Part shown: one piece after another, positions 56,425 to 64,000 of the stretch
Layout of the letters: every line of letters begins with the position of its first letter
Position numbering within the stretch: position 1 is the first letter of the stretch
Origin: Aquimarina spinulae
Lineage (GTDB): Bacteria; Bacteroidota; Bacteroidia; Flavobacteriales; Flavobacteriaceae
Length of the DNA: 64,000 nucleotides
NCBI RefSeq assembly: GCF_943373825.1
Contig: NZ_CALSBP010000002.1
Location: 1,725,501 to 1,789,500, forward strand
Direction of reading: 5' to 3'
Made by a program: the position numbers and the translations under genes
Notes under the pieces: model-generated
The model's input: the letters and a program-made list of their open reading frames with translations, nothing else
Told to the model about the DNA's origin: nothing
Database searches by the model: none

Positions 56425-56799
56425 ATGAGCGTAAAAATTATCAACAAAGAAGAACTTGAAGAAATCCCTTTTTCAGCTTACAGTTCTAATGAATCTATAA
56501 GTCCATTTGTAAATTTTGTATTTGAGGTCAATGTCTCAGTAGGTAATAATACTTCTATTCTCCTTTCTCTTGAAAGAAATTTGGATGTATTTTTCATAAA
56601 CAGGAATGATAAACTCACAAGACAATTAAATTTTTATCCTTCCGTCACAGAAAACAATATTTTCCACCGAAGAATTAAGTTTTATACTCATTTACAAATT
56701 TCGGAAATAGACAATATGCCATTTATGCTATTTTTAAAACTTCCTACACCAAGTACTACTTGGCAAGATAGTACTACTTCTTACATTAAAACTATATGA
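56425..56799 (+). CDS. Hypothetical protein, 124 aa
   Basis: No signal peptide or membrane helix. A compact, beta-rich composition (VNFVFEVNVSV, ILLSLERNL) without Cys. No family recognised. It is placed between an exported protein and a lipoprotein with gaps of 18 and 1 bases, so it is part of the same operon and perhaps an accessory or immunity-like component; that role is speculation. Confidence 0.65.
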   Translation: MSVKIINKEELEEIPFSAYSSNESISPFVNFVFEVNVSVGNNTSILLSLERNLDVFFINRNDKLTRQLNFYPSVTENNIFHRRIKFYTHLQISEIDNMPFMLFLKLPTPSTTWQDSTTSYIKTI

Positions 56800-56800
56800 T

Positions 56801-57868
56801 ATGTTTTCGAAATTATTTACCAAAATAAACATTTTTTTATTTTACTGCTTCTTGTTTCTAAGTTGTAACGGGATAGATTCTGAAACTTTTAGCCCAGATG
56901 AAATCATAAAATTAGAAGTTTTGGATTTCGATGAAACACAAACAATTGATGAAGCTTTGGGTGATGGTGAAACAATAATTAAGCTGAAAGCAAAAATACC
57001 TTCCAATTCTGCATTTAAAACAGTTAAATTTGAATCAACAGGTGGCACTTTCACTTTAACAGGTACTATGTCTCACGAAAAAACGGTAGATAGTGAAGGT
57101 TATTCACAAGTAAATTTGAGGCTTCCTCTGGACAACCAACTTGTTTCCTTAACGGCTTATATTAATAACGACAATGAAACATTTTCTAGTACAAAATCCA
57201 TTGATCTTATTGGAGTTGATGAAGTAGTAACATTATCGCTTCTAAACAACATGGCAAATACTATTACCGATCCTATAAGGGCAGATGGTGTTACCATTGT
57301 AAAATTAAAGGCTACTATCAATCATAACAGAAATGTTTTCAATCAAGTAACGTTTACAACTTCAATGGGAGATCTTCAAGGAACTTCTCCAGTAAATACT
57401 GATGAGCAAAACAATGCATATATTGATGTTATAGTTCCCAAATCTGTCCAAAAACTATACTTTTCTGCCAGGGTAGGTAGTTCTAATAACTATTTTGACA
57501 ACAAAGAGTTAATTCTAGTTCCTTCTCATCCAGATTTTATTCTAATTGAACCATCAATGGTTTCAATGCCATTAAATTCAAGTAATCCAATAGATATATT
57601 TCTGAAAAAAAATATTGGTTTTGTGAGCTTAAACAGTACCATATCAATTAGAAGTTATCAAATTTCTGATGATAACTCTGAAGTTGAAGTTGGTAGATTT
57701 ACTGGACTTTCTAATGCTAGTTCAGACTCAAATGGACTGATTAAGGTAGTTTTCAAGACAGATACTAATGATATAAATGATTCCAAGTCTATTTTTATAG
57801 AAGTTATTTCTACAAATGATTTCGGAGAACCAATAAACTCAACTATTGAAATCAATATTAATCAATAA
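56801..57868 (+). CDS. Lipoprotein with bacterial Ig-like (invasin-type) domains
   Basis: Lipobox LSC (Cys22). Two domains of about 100 residues begin with similar ...D-G-x-T-I-V/I-K-L-K-A stretches (DGETIIKLKAKI and DGVTIVKLKATI), as in Ig-like invasin/BIG1 domains, followed by a third beta domain from about 240. Probably a surface-exposed adhesive or structural protein. It ends the three-gene module of the island. Confidence 0.7.
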   Translation: MFSKLFTKINIFLFYCFLFLSCNGIDSETFSPDEIIKLEVLDFDETQTIDEALGDGETIIKLKAKIPSNSAFKTVKFESTGGTFTLTGTMSHEKTVDSEGYSQVNLRLPLDNQLVSLTAYINNDNETFSSTKSIDLIGVDEVVTLSLLNNMANTITDPIRADGVTIVKLKATINHNRNVFNQVTFTTSMGDLQGTSPVNTDEQNNAYIDVIVPKSVQKLYFSARVGSSNNYFDNKELILVPSHPDFILIEPSMVSMPLNSSNPIDIFLKKNIGFVSLNSTISIRSYQISDDNSEVEVGRFTGLSNASSDSNGLIKVVFKTDTNDINDSKSIFIEVISTNDFGEPINSTIEININQ

Positions 57869-58193
57869 AAAATCAAAAAAGATGTTTAAAAATATAACTA
57901 TGAGAATTCTTATTCATTAAAAAAGATTAGAAAACTACAGTTCAATTTTATACTTATGACCACAAAAATCTATAGTTTTTGATTTTAAAATTAAAAATAC
58001 CGCGCACCAATACCGTGCACCAAAACCAAAAAAACAACACGATTATTTTTCAAAATAGATTATAAAAAACTCAATATCAATGTTTTAAACTATTTATTTA
58101 TTGTAAAATTAATATTTGTGATCTTCGGGTAGGTAACAGGAAGATTGTATATTTTTTATAGTAAAAAATAAGGTTTTCAAGTAAAATAGAAGT
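57869..58193. other. Right inner end of the island
   Basis: No gene. Contains the CGCACC/CCAAAACC repeats at 58000-58027 and the stretch 57965-58002 that is repeated at 54283-54320. AT-rich DNA fills the rest up to the tRNA terminator. Confidence 0.45.
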
Positions 58194-58232
58194 AAAAAAA
58201 AGGCTAAAACATTTTAAATCAATGTTTTAGCC
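58194..58232 (-). terminator. Terminator of tRNA-fMet
   Basis: On the minus strand GGCTAAAACATT pairs with AATGTTTTAGCC and is followed by eight T residues. It starts six bases past the tRNA tail and was brought in by the island. Confidence 0.8.
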
Positions 58233-58237
58233 TTTAC

Positions 58238-58282
58238 TAGTAGCGGGAACAGGACTCGAACCTGTGACCTTCGGGTTATGAG
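58238..58282 (-). repeat. Right attachment site (att) within tRNA-fMet
   Basis: The 45 bases identical to 46238-46282. They cover the anticodon loop (CTCATAA), the anticodon 3' strand, variable loop, T arm, acceptor 3' strand and CTA tail, a typical tyrosine-recombinase target. Confidence 0.85.
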
Positions 58283-58313
58283 CCCGACGAGCTGCCTACT
58301 GCTCTATCCCGCG
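58241..58313 (-). tRNA. Initiator tRNA-fMet (anticodon CAT)
   Basis: The full cloverleaf can be folded: acceptor CGCGGGA with TCCCGCT, D stem GAGC/GCTC, anticodon stem TCGGG/CCCGA around CTCATAA, T stem ACAGG/CCTGT with TTCGAGT. Initiator marks are the unpaired C1-T72, the A11-T24 pair and three G-C pairs next to the anticodon loop. The tail is CTA, so CCA must be added after transcription. 73 bases. Confidence 0.95.
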
Positions 58314-58500
58314 ATGTATATCATGTAAATCAGAAGTCTGATTTATAAATTTTATCTTGTAAAGAACTCTCGATTATCCCTTGTCATAACTCATCTCATA
58401 ATCGGAGTGCAAATATACAACCATTTTTAATTTAAACAATACTATTTTTATTAAAAAAAAGTAAAAATATCATAACCACCTTTAAGTAAGCTACTTAGTG

Positions 58501-58683
58501 TCATTGTTCAATATTTAATGCTTCAAAAGATACTAATTTCTGGTTCTCAAATCGAGGATGCAACTCCATAGGGTTACAACATACTTCGCAATCTTCAACA
58601 TATACCTGGTACGGTACAGAAGAATCCAAAAGCATCGAAATCTCCTCCCAGCAATATGGACATTGAAAATAGTGTTCGAACAT
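58501..58683 (-). CDS. CPXCG-motif Cys-rich small protein
   Basis: A 60-residue protein with two Cys pairs (CPYCWEEI and CEVCCNPME), a zinc-ribbon arrangement of the family called CPXCG motif-containing, and an YQVYVEDC strand between. Function is unknown; it is widespread in Bacteroidota and Gammaproteobacteria. The gene stands alone between the tRNA and the efflux operon. Confidence 0.85.
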   Translation of the reverse strand: MFEHYFQCPYCWEEISMLLDSSVPYQVYVEDCEVCCNPMELHPRFENQKLVSFEALNIEQ

Positions 58684-58848
58684 AAATTAAATATAATACC
58701 TCTTATTCTTTTGTGTAATCAAGAGTTTAATTTTAACAATTTTTGTTAAAAAACCTCACAAAACCACCAAAAAGGTGTCTTTAAATACTTTATATATTTG
58801 ATGCTTTAAAAAAGAAAAAAACAGGAGTATACTCTAATATTTTGTTCT

Positions 58849-60219
58849 TTAGAATTCTATATTCAACAATTGCCCTGTTAACTGCAATAGCTGAAGTTCT
58901 GCAATTTTAGCATCGTATTTTGCTGAATTCTTATTGGTTTCTGCCAAAATCAGGTTGATCTGCGCCTGCCTGAATTCTATAGAAGTGATTTGTCCTAGTT
59001 TAAAACGCTCTTGCGAACGCTCAAAATTATTTTGATTCGTGATTACATTCTGTTGCTGAATCTTAAACACGTTTAAACGGTTCTCATAATTTCCTAATGC
59101 ATTGGCAATATCTCTTTTTACCTCTTTCTCTATCTGACTTTTTATAATTTCCTGGTTATCCAATGCTATTTTAGCATTTTTTACTCTTGTGATTGTAGCC
59201 CCTCCATCAAAAAGATTCCAGGTAAGGCTTACTCCTGCTCCAAGTGTATAGGTATCCGAAATATTACCAGGAAAGAATGTTGATGGTGGATTTCGGTTTT
59301 GGTTCCAACCATAAGATCCCGTTAATCCAATCGAAGGTAAGTACCCAGATTTGCTCACTTTAATATCATAATCACTAATTCGAATATTACTTTCATTTTG
59401 TAAAAGTGTCACATTATTCTCTGTCGATTTTGATAGATACTCCTCTAGCTCCAGTTTTGGAATAAATTTTATAATGGTATCTACCTCAAATTCATATGCC
59501 AGGTCATTATCCAAAATTACATTTAGATCTCTTTTTGTATTTATTAATTGTTGCCGTGTATTTAGTAAATTAATACTATCATTAGCGACATCTACTTCTG
59601 CATTAAGTACATTAAGTTTTGTATTCTGGCCATACTCAAACTGATAATTAGATCTTAAAATACGTTCTTTCGAAATACGAAGTGTTTCTTCGAGAATCTC
59701 TACATTTTCAGACAGCCTGGCTACTTCGTAATATACAGAGAACAATTGCAAGATTGTATTTTCTATCGTCTCTCTGGCTTGTAATTCTGTAAGATTATAT
59801 TGTTCTTTTAATCTTTTATAATTATAAAAACGCCCGAGCCCATCAAATAAAGTATAATTAAGATTTAACCCTGCATTATACCGTTGCGTTTCGGCATCTT
59901 CGATCTTGATATCTGCTCGTGGCTCTCCTGTGTTTTGATCTATTGCTCCCTGAAAATTAGTATTCGATGTAGCCGATTGATAATTTGCTCCTGCATTACC
60001 GGTTAATGTAGGTAAATACCCAGAATTAAGAACTCCTTTATTGTTTTTTGCTACTTCTATGTTATTGGTAGCAATTAATATCCCAAAGTTATTTTCTAAG
60101 GTAAGTCGTATAGCTTCCTGCTTTGTTAATTGCTGACTGATTACATTTCCAGAAATCAAAAACAGAAAGAACACTAATTTTAGTATGCTACTACCCTTGC
60201 AATTCATGATGCTCTTCAT
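58849..60219 (-). CDS. TolC-family outer-membrane efflux protein
   Basis: Signal peptide, then two OEP repeats of long helices and short strands (for example GLNLNYTLFDGLGR near 120 and GVSLTWNLFDGG near 325), total 456 residues, as for TolC/OprM trimers. It forms the exit duct for the RND pump encoded just upstream; the genes overlap by 29 bases (17 if ATG 60207 is used). Confidence 0.92.
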   Translation of the reverse strand: MKSIMNCKGSSILKLVFFLFLISGNVISQQLTKQEAIRLTLENNFGILIATNNIEVAKNNKGVLNSGYLPTLTGNAGANYQSATSNTNFQGAIDQNTGEPRADIKIEDAETQRYNAGLNLNYTLFDGLGRFYNYKRLKEQYNLTELQARETIENTILQLFSVYYEVARLSENVEILEETLRISKERILRSNYQFEYGQNTKLNVLNAEVDVANDSINLLNTRQQLINTKRDLNVILDNDLAYEFEVDTIIKFIPKLELEEYLSKSTENNVTLLQNESNIRISDYDIKVSKSGYLPSIGLTGSYGWNQNRNPPSTFFPGNISDTYTLGAGVSLTWNLFDGGATITRVKNAKIALDNQEIIKSQIEKEVKRDIANALGNYENRLNVFKIQQQNVITNQNNFERSQERFKLGQITSIEFRQAQINLILAETNKNSAKYDAKIAELQLLQLTGQLLNIEF

Positions 60220-63200
60220 TCTCTTCTTTTTGTTCTTTAATGGCGCGTTCTACTTCTTCTTTGGTGATCTTATTTCCGGTAACTAACCACTTGGTTCTTA
60301 CTTTCACATTGTTACTAAACGATAAAAACAACGGTAATAGCAATAGGGTTAATACAGTTGCAAAACCAATCCCGTAAGCAATAGAAATAGCCATAGGTTT
60401 TAAGAATTGTGCTTGCCTGCTTTTTTCTAATAATAAAGGTGCTAACCCGGCAATAGTAGTAAGTGAGGTAAGAAAAATAGCTCGGAAACGTGATCTCCCA
60501 GCTTGGTAAATAGATTCATCAAAACTCAGCCCCTCCCGAAGATTACTATTAAACTTACCAATAAGTACCAAGCCATCATTAACCATAATACCTATAAGAG
60601 CAATAATACCCAACATGGATAATATATTGATAGGAAAATTATGTGCCCAATGTCCTAAAGCTACTGCTGGTAAACTTAATGGAATAAGTAACAAGAGTAA
60701 TAATGGTTGACTATAGCTTCTAAACGTAAATGCAATGGTTATGTAAATCAATGCAAGTACGGTAAGTCCCACAGGTCTTAAAGATCCCAAAAGCTTACCT
60801 GCTTCTCTATTTTGTCCTTCATAAGACGGTGTTACCGTTGGATATTTAGAAATAATCTCTGGCATAGTTACCGTACGAATTTCTTGTAAAATATCTGTTG
60901 CACTGGTAGTTTCTGCATCTTTTAAATCGGCAGAAATCTGTATTTCACGACGCCCTTCGAGGTGGTTAACCGCTACATCACCTCTTTCTATGCTATAGGT
61001 TGCAATTTCATTAAGTGGTACTCGTTCTCCACTAATTGTAGTAATACGCATATCATCCAGATTAGATATCGAAGAACGATTATCTCTATCATATCGAACC
61101 CAAACTCTAATTTCATCCTGTCCACGTTGGAAACGTTGTGCCTGCACTCCGAAAAACCCTGCACGAACCTGTGTCATAATATCCCGAAGATTTAACCCCA
61201 GTAAATATGCGTTTTCTTTTAATTCTATGCGAATCTCTTTAATTCCTGCTGGGTCATTATCTGTAACATCCTTCAGTAATGAATTATTCACTAATGCTCC
61301 TTTTAACTCAGCTTTAGCAGCTTTCAGCTCTGCTATATTATTTCCTAATAATGAAACTGAAACTGGTCTTCCTCCAAAGTTACCTCCACTACCATACACC
61401 AGACTTTCTACACCAGCTACTTCTCCCATTTTTTCACTTATAAGATCTGTAACCATAGCCGACCCTACCGCATCGGGACGCTCTTCTCCTGGTAGTAAAT
61501 TAACGACTAGTGAAGCCGAAGACGACCCGGGACCTATATTGGTAATCACATTTTTGAATAATTTCTTACCTGCATATTCGGGTCCTTTTAAATACTGTTC
61601 TGTTAGTTCTTCATTAGTTTCCCAGGCTTTTTCTGCGATCAAAGAGATGATACTATCCGTTATCTTTTCATTGGTTCCGTTGGGCATTGCCAGATTAATT
61701 GATATTCGATCACTTGCTATCTGAGGGAAAAAAGAGGTTCGAACGATTCCTCCTCCTACGGTACCTATAGTAAGAACAAGGAGAACAATAAAAAGCGAAA
61801 ACGTAAAGAGTTTATTTTGCAATGAAAAGCGTAATGCCGGGCTATACATTTTATCTCGCAACCATCTCATAATAGCATCTCCAAACGTATTGATATATCG
61901 TAATTTTGCAAATAGTTGTCCAATTCCTGTTTTAGGTTTTGAATCTTGTGGTTTAAGCGCTTTGGAATGTGCCAAATGAGCCGGTAGAATAATCAAAGCT
62001 TCGATCAGAGAAACTGATAATGTGAGAATTACAACTACAGAAACTTCTCCAAAAAATTCTCCTATACGACCATCTAAAAACAGAAAAATACCAAAAGCAA
62101 GTATTGTAGTAATAATAGCGGAAATAATGGGTGGTATTACTTCCATAGTACCATCTATAGCCGCTTGTACAGGGGTTTTTCCTTTCTCATAATGTTGATA
62201 GATATTTTCTGCTATAACAATACCATCATCTACCAGAATTCCAATTACGATGATCATTCCGAACAGAGATAATACATTTATAGTCACATCAAATGAACCT
62301 GCAAAAATAAACATTCCCAAAAAAGCTACGGGAAGCCCAAAAGCTACCCAAAATGCTAAGCGTGTATTAAGAAATAAGGATAAAAAAGTGAGTACCAGCA
62401 ACATTCCTATGATAGCATTTTCTGTAAGAAGTTCTGTACGTTGTACTAATGTAATAGATCGGTCACTAATCACATTAAGTTGTACGTTATTGTACTTCTG
62501 ATTAAATTCTGCTATATACTCTTTTGCCTTTTCAGCAGAAGAAATAAGGTCTTCGGTATTTGTGCTTGTGATTTCAACATTTACAGCTAAATCTCCATTA
62601 AAATAGGTAGCATTAGCGGTTTCTGAAAAACGATCACGTATCTCTGCTACATCTTTAAGACGTATCACACTTCCTGAAGCATCTGCACGTACGATTAGGT
62701 TAGAAAGTTCATTACCATAATACGAACGATTATTTGCTCTAATAAGATATTCTTCTGCGTCTGTTTTTATGGTCCCCCCGGTAGTTAGAATATTGGCTCT
62801 ACTTACTGCTTGTGCTACTTCGCTAAAACTAAGGTTATATGCAAGTAAGTTTTTTTCATCTATGGCTATTTCAATTTCTTCTGCAGGATAGCCACTCACA
62901 GAAATTTGGGAAATCCCTTCTATCCCACGAAGATCATTTTCTACCTGTCTTGCAATCTCTTTGAGAGTAACCAATGGTATATTATCTCCGCTTATAGAGA
63001 AATTGATGGTCGGTCGAATTGCTTCTTGTTTTGCGACTACCAAAGGTTCCATACCTGTTGGAAATGAAGGTACACGATCTACTGCATTTTTTACTTCTAA
63101 CAGCATGAAATCGATGTTCTTTCCTTTTTCAATTTCAACATTTATTGTTCCGTTATTTTCTCTCGAAGTTGAGGTTACTCGCTCTACTCCATCCAATCCT

Positions 63201-63418
63201 TTTAGGTTATCCTCTATCTTAAGCACAATCCCTTCTTCTACTTCTAATGGAGAAGCTCCTGGATACGTAATATTTATAGTGATGTTTTTGGAATCAATTA
63301 GCGGAAAAAAGGAAGATTTTAGGGATAGTGCTCCTACAACTCCAAATGCAAAAAACGCAAGTACAATCACATTTACCGCTACGTGATATTTAATAAAAAA
63401 AGCAATAATTTTACGCAT
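60191..63418 (-). CDS. RND efflux permease, AcrB/HAE-1-like
   Basis: About 1075 residues with the twelve-helix RND plan: helix 1 at 12-32, large periplasmic loops with the porter domain, a proton-relay region in helix 4 (GILVDDGIVIAENI, two Asp), a second half with GIMVNDGLVLIG. Start ATG 63418 is preferred over GTG 63421. It pumps drugs, detergents or similar compounds out of the cell by proton exchange together with the adaptor and TolC. The C-terminal tail is Glu/Lys-rich. Confidence 0.92.
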   Translation of the reverse strand: MRKIIAFFIKYHVAVNVIVLAFFAFGVVGALSLKSSFFPLIDSKNITINITYPGASPLEVEEGIVLKIEDNLKGLDGVERVTSTSRENNGTINVEIEKGKNIDFMLLEVKNAVDRVPSFPTGMEPLVVAKQEAIRPTINFSISGDNIPLVTLKEIARQVENDLRGIEGISQISVSGYPAEEIEIAIDEKNLLAYNLSFSEVAQAVSRANILTTGGTIKTDAEEYLIRANNRSYYGNELSNLIVRADASGSVIRLKDVAEIRDRFSETANATYFNGDLAVNVEITSTNTEDLISSAEKAKEYIAEFNQKYNNVQLNVISDRSITLVQRTELLTENAIIGMLLVLTFLSLFLNTRLAFWVAFGLPVAFLGMFIFAGSFDVTINVLSLFGMIIVIGILVDDGIVIAENIYQHYEKGKTPVQAAIDGTMEVIPPIISAIITTILAFGIFLFLDGRIGEFFGEVSVVVILTLSVSLIEALIILPAHLAHSKALKPQDSKPKTGIGQLFAKLRYINTFGDAIMRWLRDKMYSPALRFSLQNKLFTFSLFIVLLVLTIGTVGGGIVRTSFFPQIASDRISINLAMPNGTNEKITDSIISLIAEKAWETNEELTEQYLKGPEYAGKKLFKNVITNIGPGSSSASLVVNLLPGEERPDAVGSAMVTDLISEKMGEVAGVESLVYGSGGNFGGRPVSVSLLGNNIAELKAAKAELKGALVNNSLLKDVTDNDPAGIKEIRIELKENAYLLGLNLRDIMTQVRAGFFGVQAQRFQRGQDEIRVWVRYDRDNRSSISNLDDMRITTISGERVPLNEIATYSIERGDVAVNHLEGRREIQISADLKDAETTSATDILQEIRTVTMPEIISKYPTVTPSYEGQNREAGKLLGSLRPVGLTVLALIYITIAFTFRSYSQPLLLLLLIPLSLPAVALGHWAHNFPINILSMLGIIALIGIMVNDGLVLIGKFNSNLREGLSFDESIYQAGRSRFRAIFLTSLTTIAGLAPLLLEKSRQAQFLKPMAISIAYGIGFATVLTLLLLPLFLSFSNNVKVRTKWLVTGNKITKEEVERAIKEQKEENEEHHELQG

Positions 63419-63420
63419 CA

Positions 63421-64000
63421 CTATTGTTTTTTAGCTGTACTAGCAGAACTATCACTATGCACATTATTATTTTCTTTCTTTCCCTGGTAGATCTTTATCA
63501 GCATTCCTGCATATGCTCCCGGAACACTTTTAGATAAAATTATGGTCTCTTCGGGAACTCCCTTAAGTACTACTTTTTTATCAGAAAAATATACGGGTTG
63601 TACATCTATAACATCAAGAATACTATCTCTAACCACAAATATTTTGTCTCCTTCCTGAAGCAATCCTCTTTCGATTTCGATAGCATTTTCTTCTTTCTTA
63701 GCATCAAGATTGGCCTCGAGGTACATCCCTTCTCTAAGGGATGGGTCTGCTACTTCAATAAAAGTTGTAATGGTCTGGGTGGCTTGATTAACGCTACTAT
63801 TAATTCTGGACACCTTTCCTGTAAATGTCTTTGTTTTGTTAAGGTTAGAAAGTTCTACCGATTCTCCAACACGAAGCAGATCTCCATATTCCTTGCCTAT
63901 TGCAACCTGCATTTCATATACTTTGGTGTCGATGTACTCTCCTAATTTTTGTCCCTGCCGAATTAAAGTTCCTTCGGTGACCAGGGCTTCGGTAAGTACA
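63421..64000 (-). CDS. RND periplasmic adaptor protein (5' end beyond window)
   Basis: The frame is open to the window edge, so only the C-terminal 190 or so residues are seen: end of the lipoyl/hairpin region, a beta-barrel domain (GESVELSNLNKTKTFTGKV) and the membrane-proximal domain with GLLQEGDKIFVV. MexA/AcrA-type adaptor joining permease and TolC. It is the first of the three efflux genes and its stop is two bases before the permease ATG. Confidence 0.88.
   Translation of the reverse strand, partial: VLTEALVTEGTLIRQGQKLGEYIDTKVYEMQVAIGKEYGDLLRVGESVELSNLNKTKTFTGKVSRINSSVNQATQTITTFIEVADPSLREGMYLEANLDAKKEENAIEIERGLLQEGDKIFVVRDSILDVIDVQPVYFSDKKVVLKGVPEETIILSKSVPGAYAGMLIKIYQGKKENNNVHSDSSASTAKKQ

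Larger units (their letters stand above)
46238..58282. mobile_element. Genomic island integrated in tRNA-fMet
   Basis: Bounded by 45-base direct repeats exactly 12,000 bases apart. Orientation is as expected: the intact tRNA is at the right and the displaced 3' fragment at the left. Short GC-richer repeats of the type CGCACCAAAACC lie inside both ends (46367-46387 and 58000-58027) and may be recombinase arm sites. Cargo is the five-gene methylase-HerA-NurA-HNH/AAA-HNH operon and a three-gene envelope module. No integrase, relaxase or phage structural gene is seen, so the element is probably immobile now or mobilised in trans. Confidence 0.8.

Noticed and set aside
46283..58237. Search for an integrase, relaxase, retron reverse transcriptase or phage structural gene in the island
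   Set aside because: None of the eight proteins shows the needed motifs; the unknown ones have signal peptides, lipobox or are too short.
61227..61724. 165-codon plus-strand frame
   Set aside because: Fully antisense to the RND permease gene, with the composition of a shadow frame.

Overview
The window looks like chromosome of a marine-type member of the Bacteroidota, most likely Flavobacteriaceae. The DNA is AT-rich, promoters follow the Bacteroidota pattern (TTG, about 17 bases, TAnnTTTG), and the genes are typical of the group: many short-signal lipoproteins, a TonB receptor with a carboxypeptidase-like N-terminus, LytTR and TPR kinases, a hybrid two-component system, a curlin-repeat protein and an astacin. 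No rRNA, CRISPR array, replication origin or complete insertion sequence was found. Layout: 1-6.6 kb carries small lipoproteins and a TPR-LytS/LytTR two-component pair. 7.2-23.4 kb is a metal-homeostasis region: a TonB receptor, an M3 peptidase, a HupE/UreJ-type membrane protein, a lipoprotein with a histidine in nearly every heptad, a COG0523 (CobW) GTPase, a three-gene ABC exporter, a probable iota-class carbonic anhydrase, a PhoA-type alkaline phosphatase and two lipoproteins. A second metal locus at 25.5-28.9 kb has a MacB-like ABC operon with DUF3299, divergent from merC-folE. Both loci share a palindromic operator (GCAA-N5-TTGC) lying on the -33 boxes; I infer a Zur-type zinc regulon. 

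28.9-36.1 kb is a surface/biofilm region: a NarL-type response regulator and its TPR kinase, a pseudo-receiver protein that lacks the phosphoacceptor Asp, a 513-residue curlin-repeat protein and an astacin with fascin-like repeats. Upstream of the last three lies the same 18-base site, each time exactly 43 bases from a TAnnTTTG box, so I infer one regulon, probably under the neighbouring NarL-type regulator. 36.2-37.2 kb is a graveyard (Fic and transposase fragments, a tRNA-tail scar). 37.2-45.8 kb has an orphan hybrid two-component regulator, two paralogous leucine-rich-repeat lipoproteins and a sterol-desaturase-family protein. 

46.24-58.28 kb is a genomic island in the 3' half of the initiator tRNA-fMet gene, bounded by a 45-base direct repeat. 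Its main cargo is a tight five-gene operon: DNA methyltransferase, HerA ATPase, NurA-like nuclease, an HNH-AAA ATPase fusion and a second HNH protein. I read this as a probably undescribed anti-phage defence system that joins HerA-NurA and Septu-like parts to a methylase. A second module holds three unrecognised envelope or secreted genes. No integrase is visible. The window ends with a small CPXCG zinc-ribbon protein and an RND efflux operon (TolC, permease, truncated adaptor). A 55-codon double-glycine-leader peptide gene at 25.1 kb and several tRNA-tail scars are further notable items.
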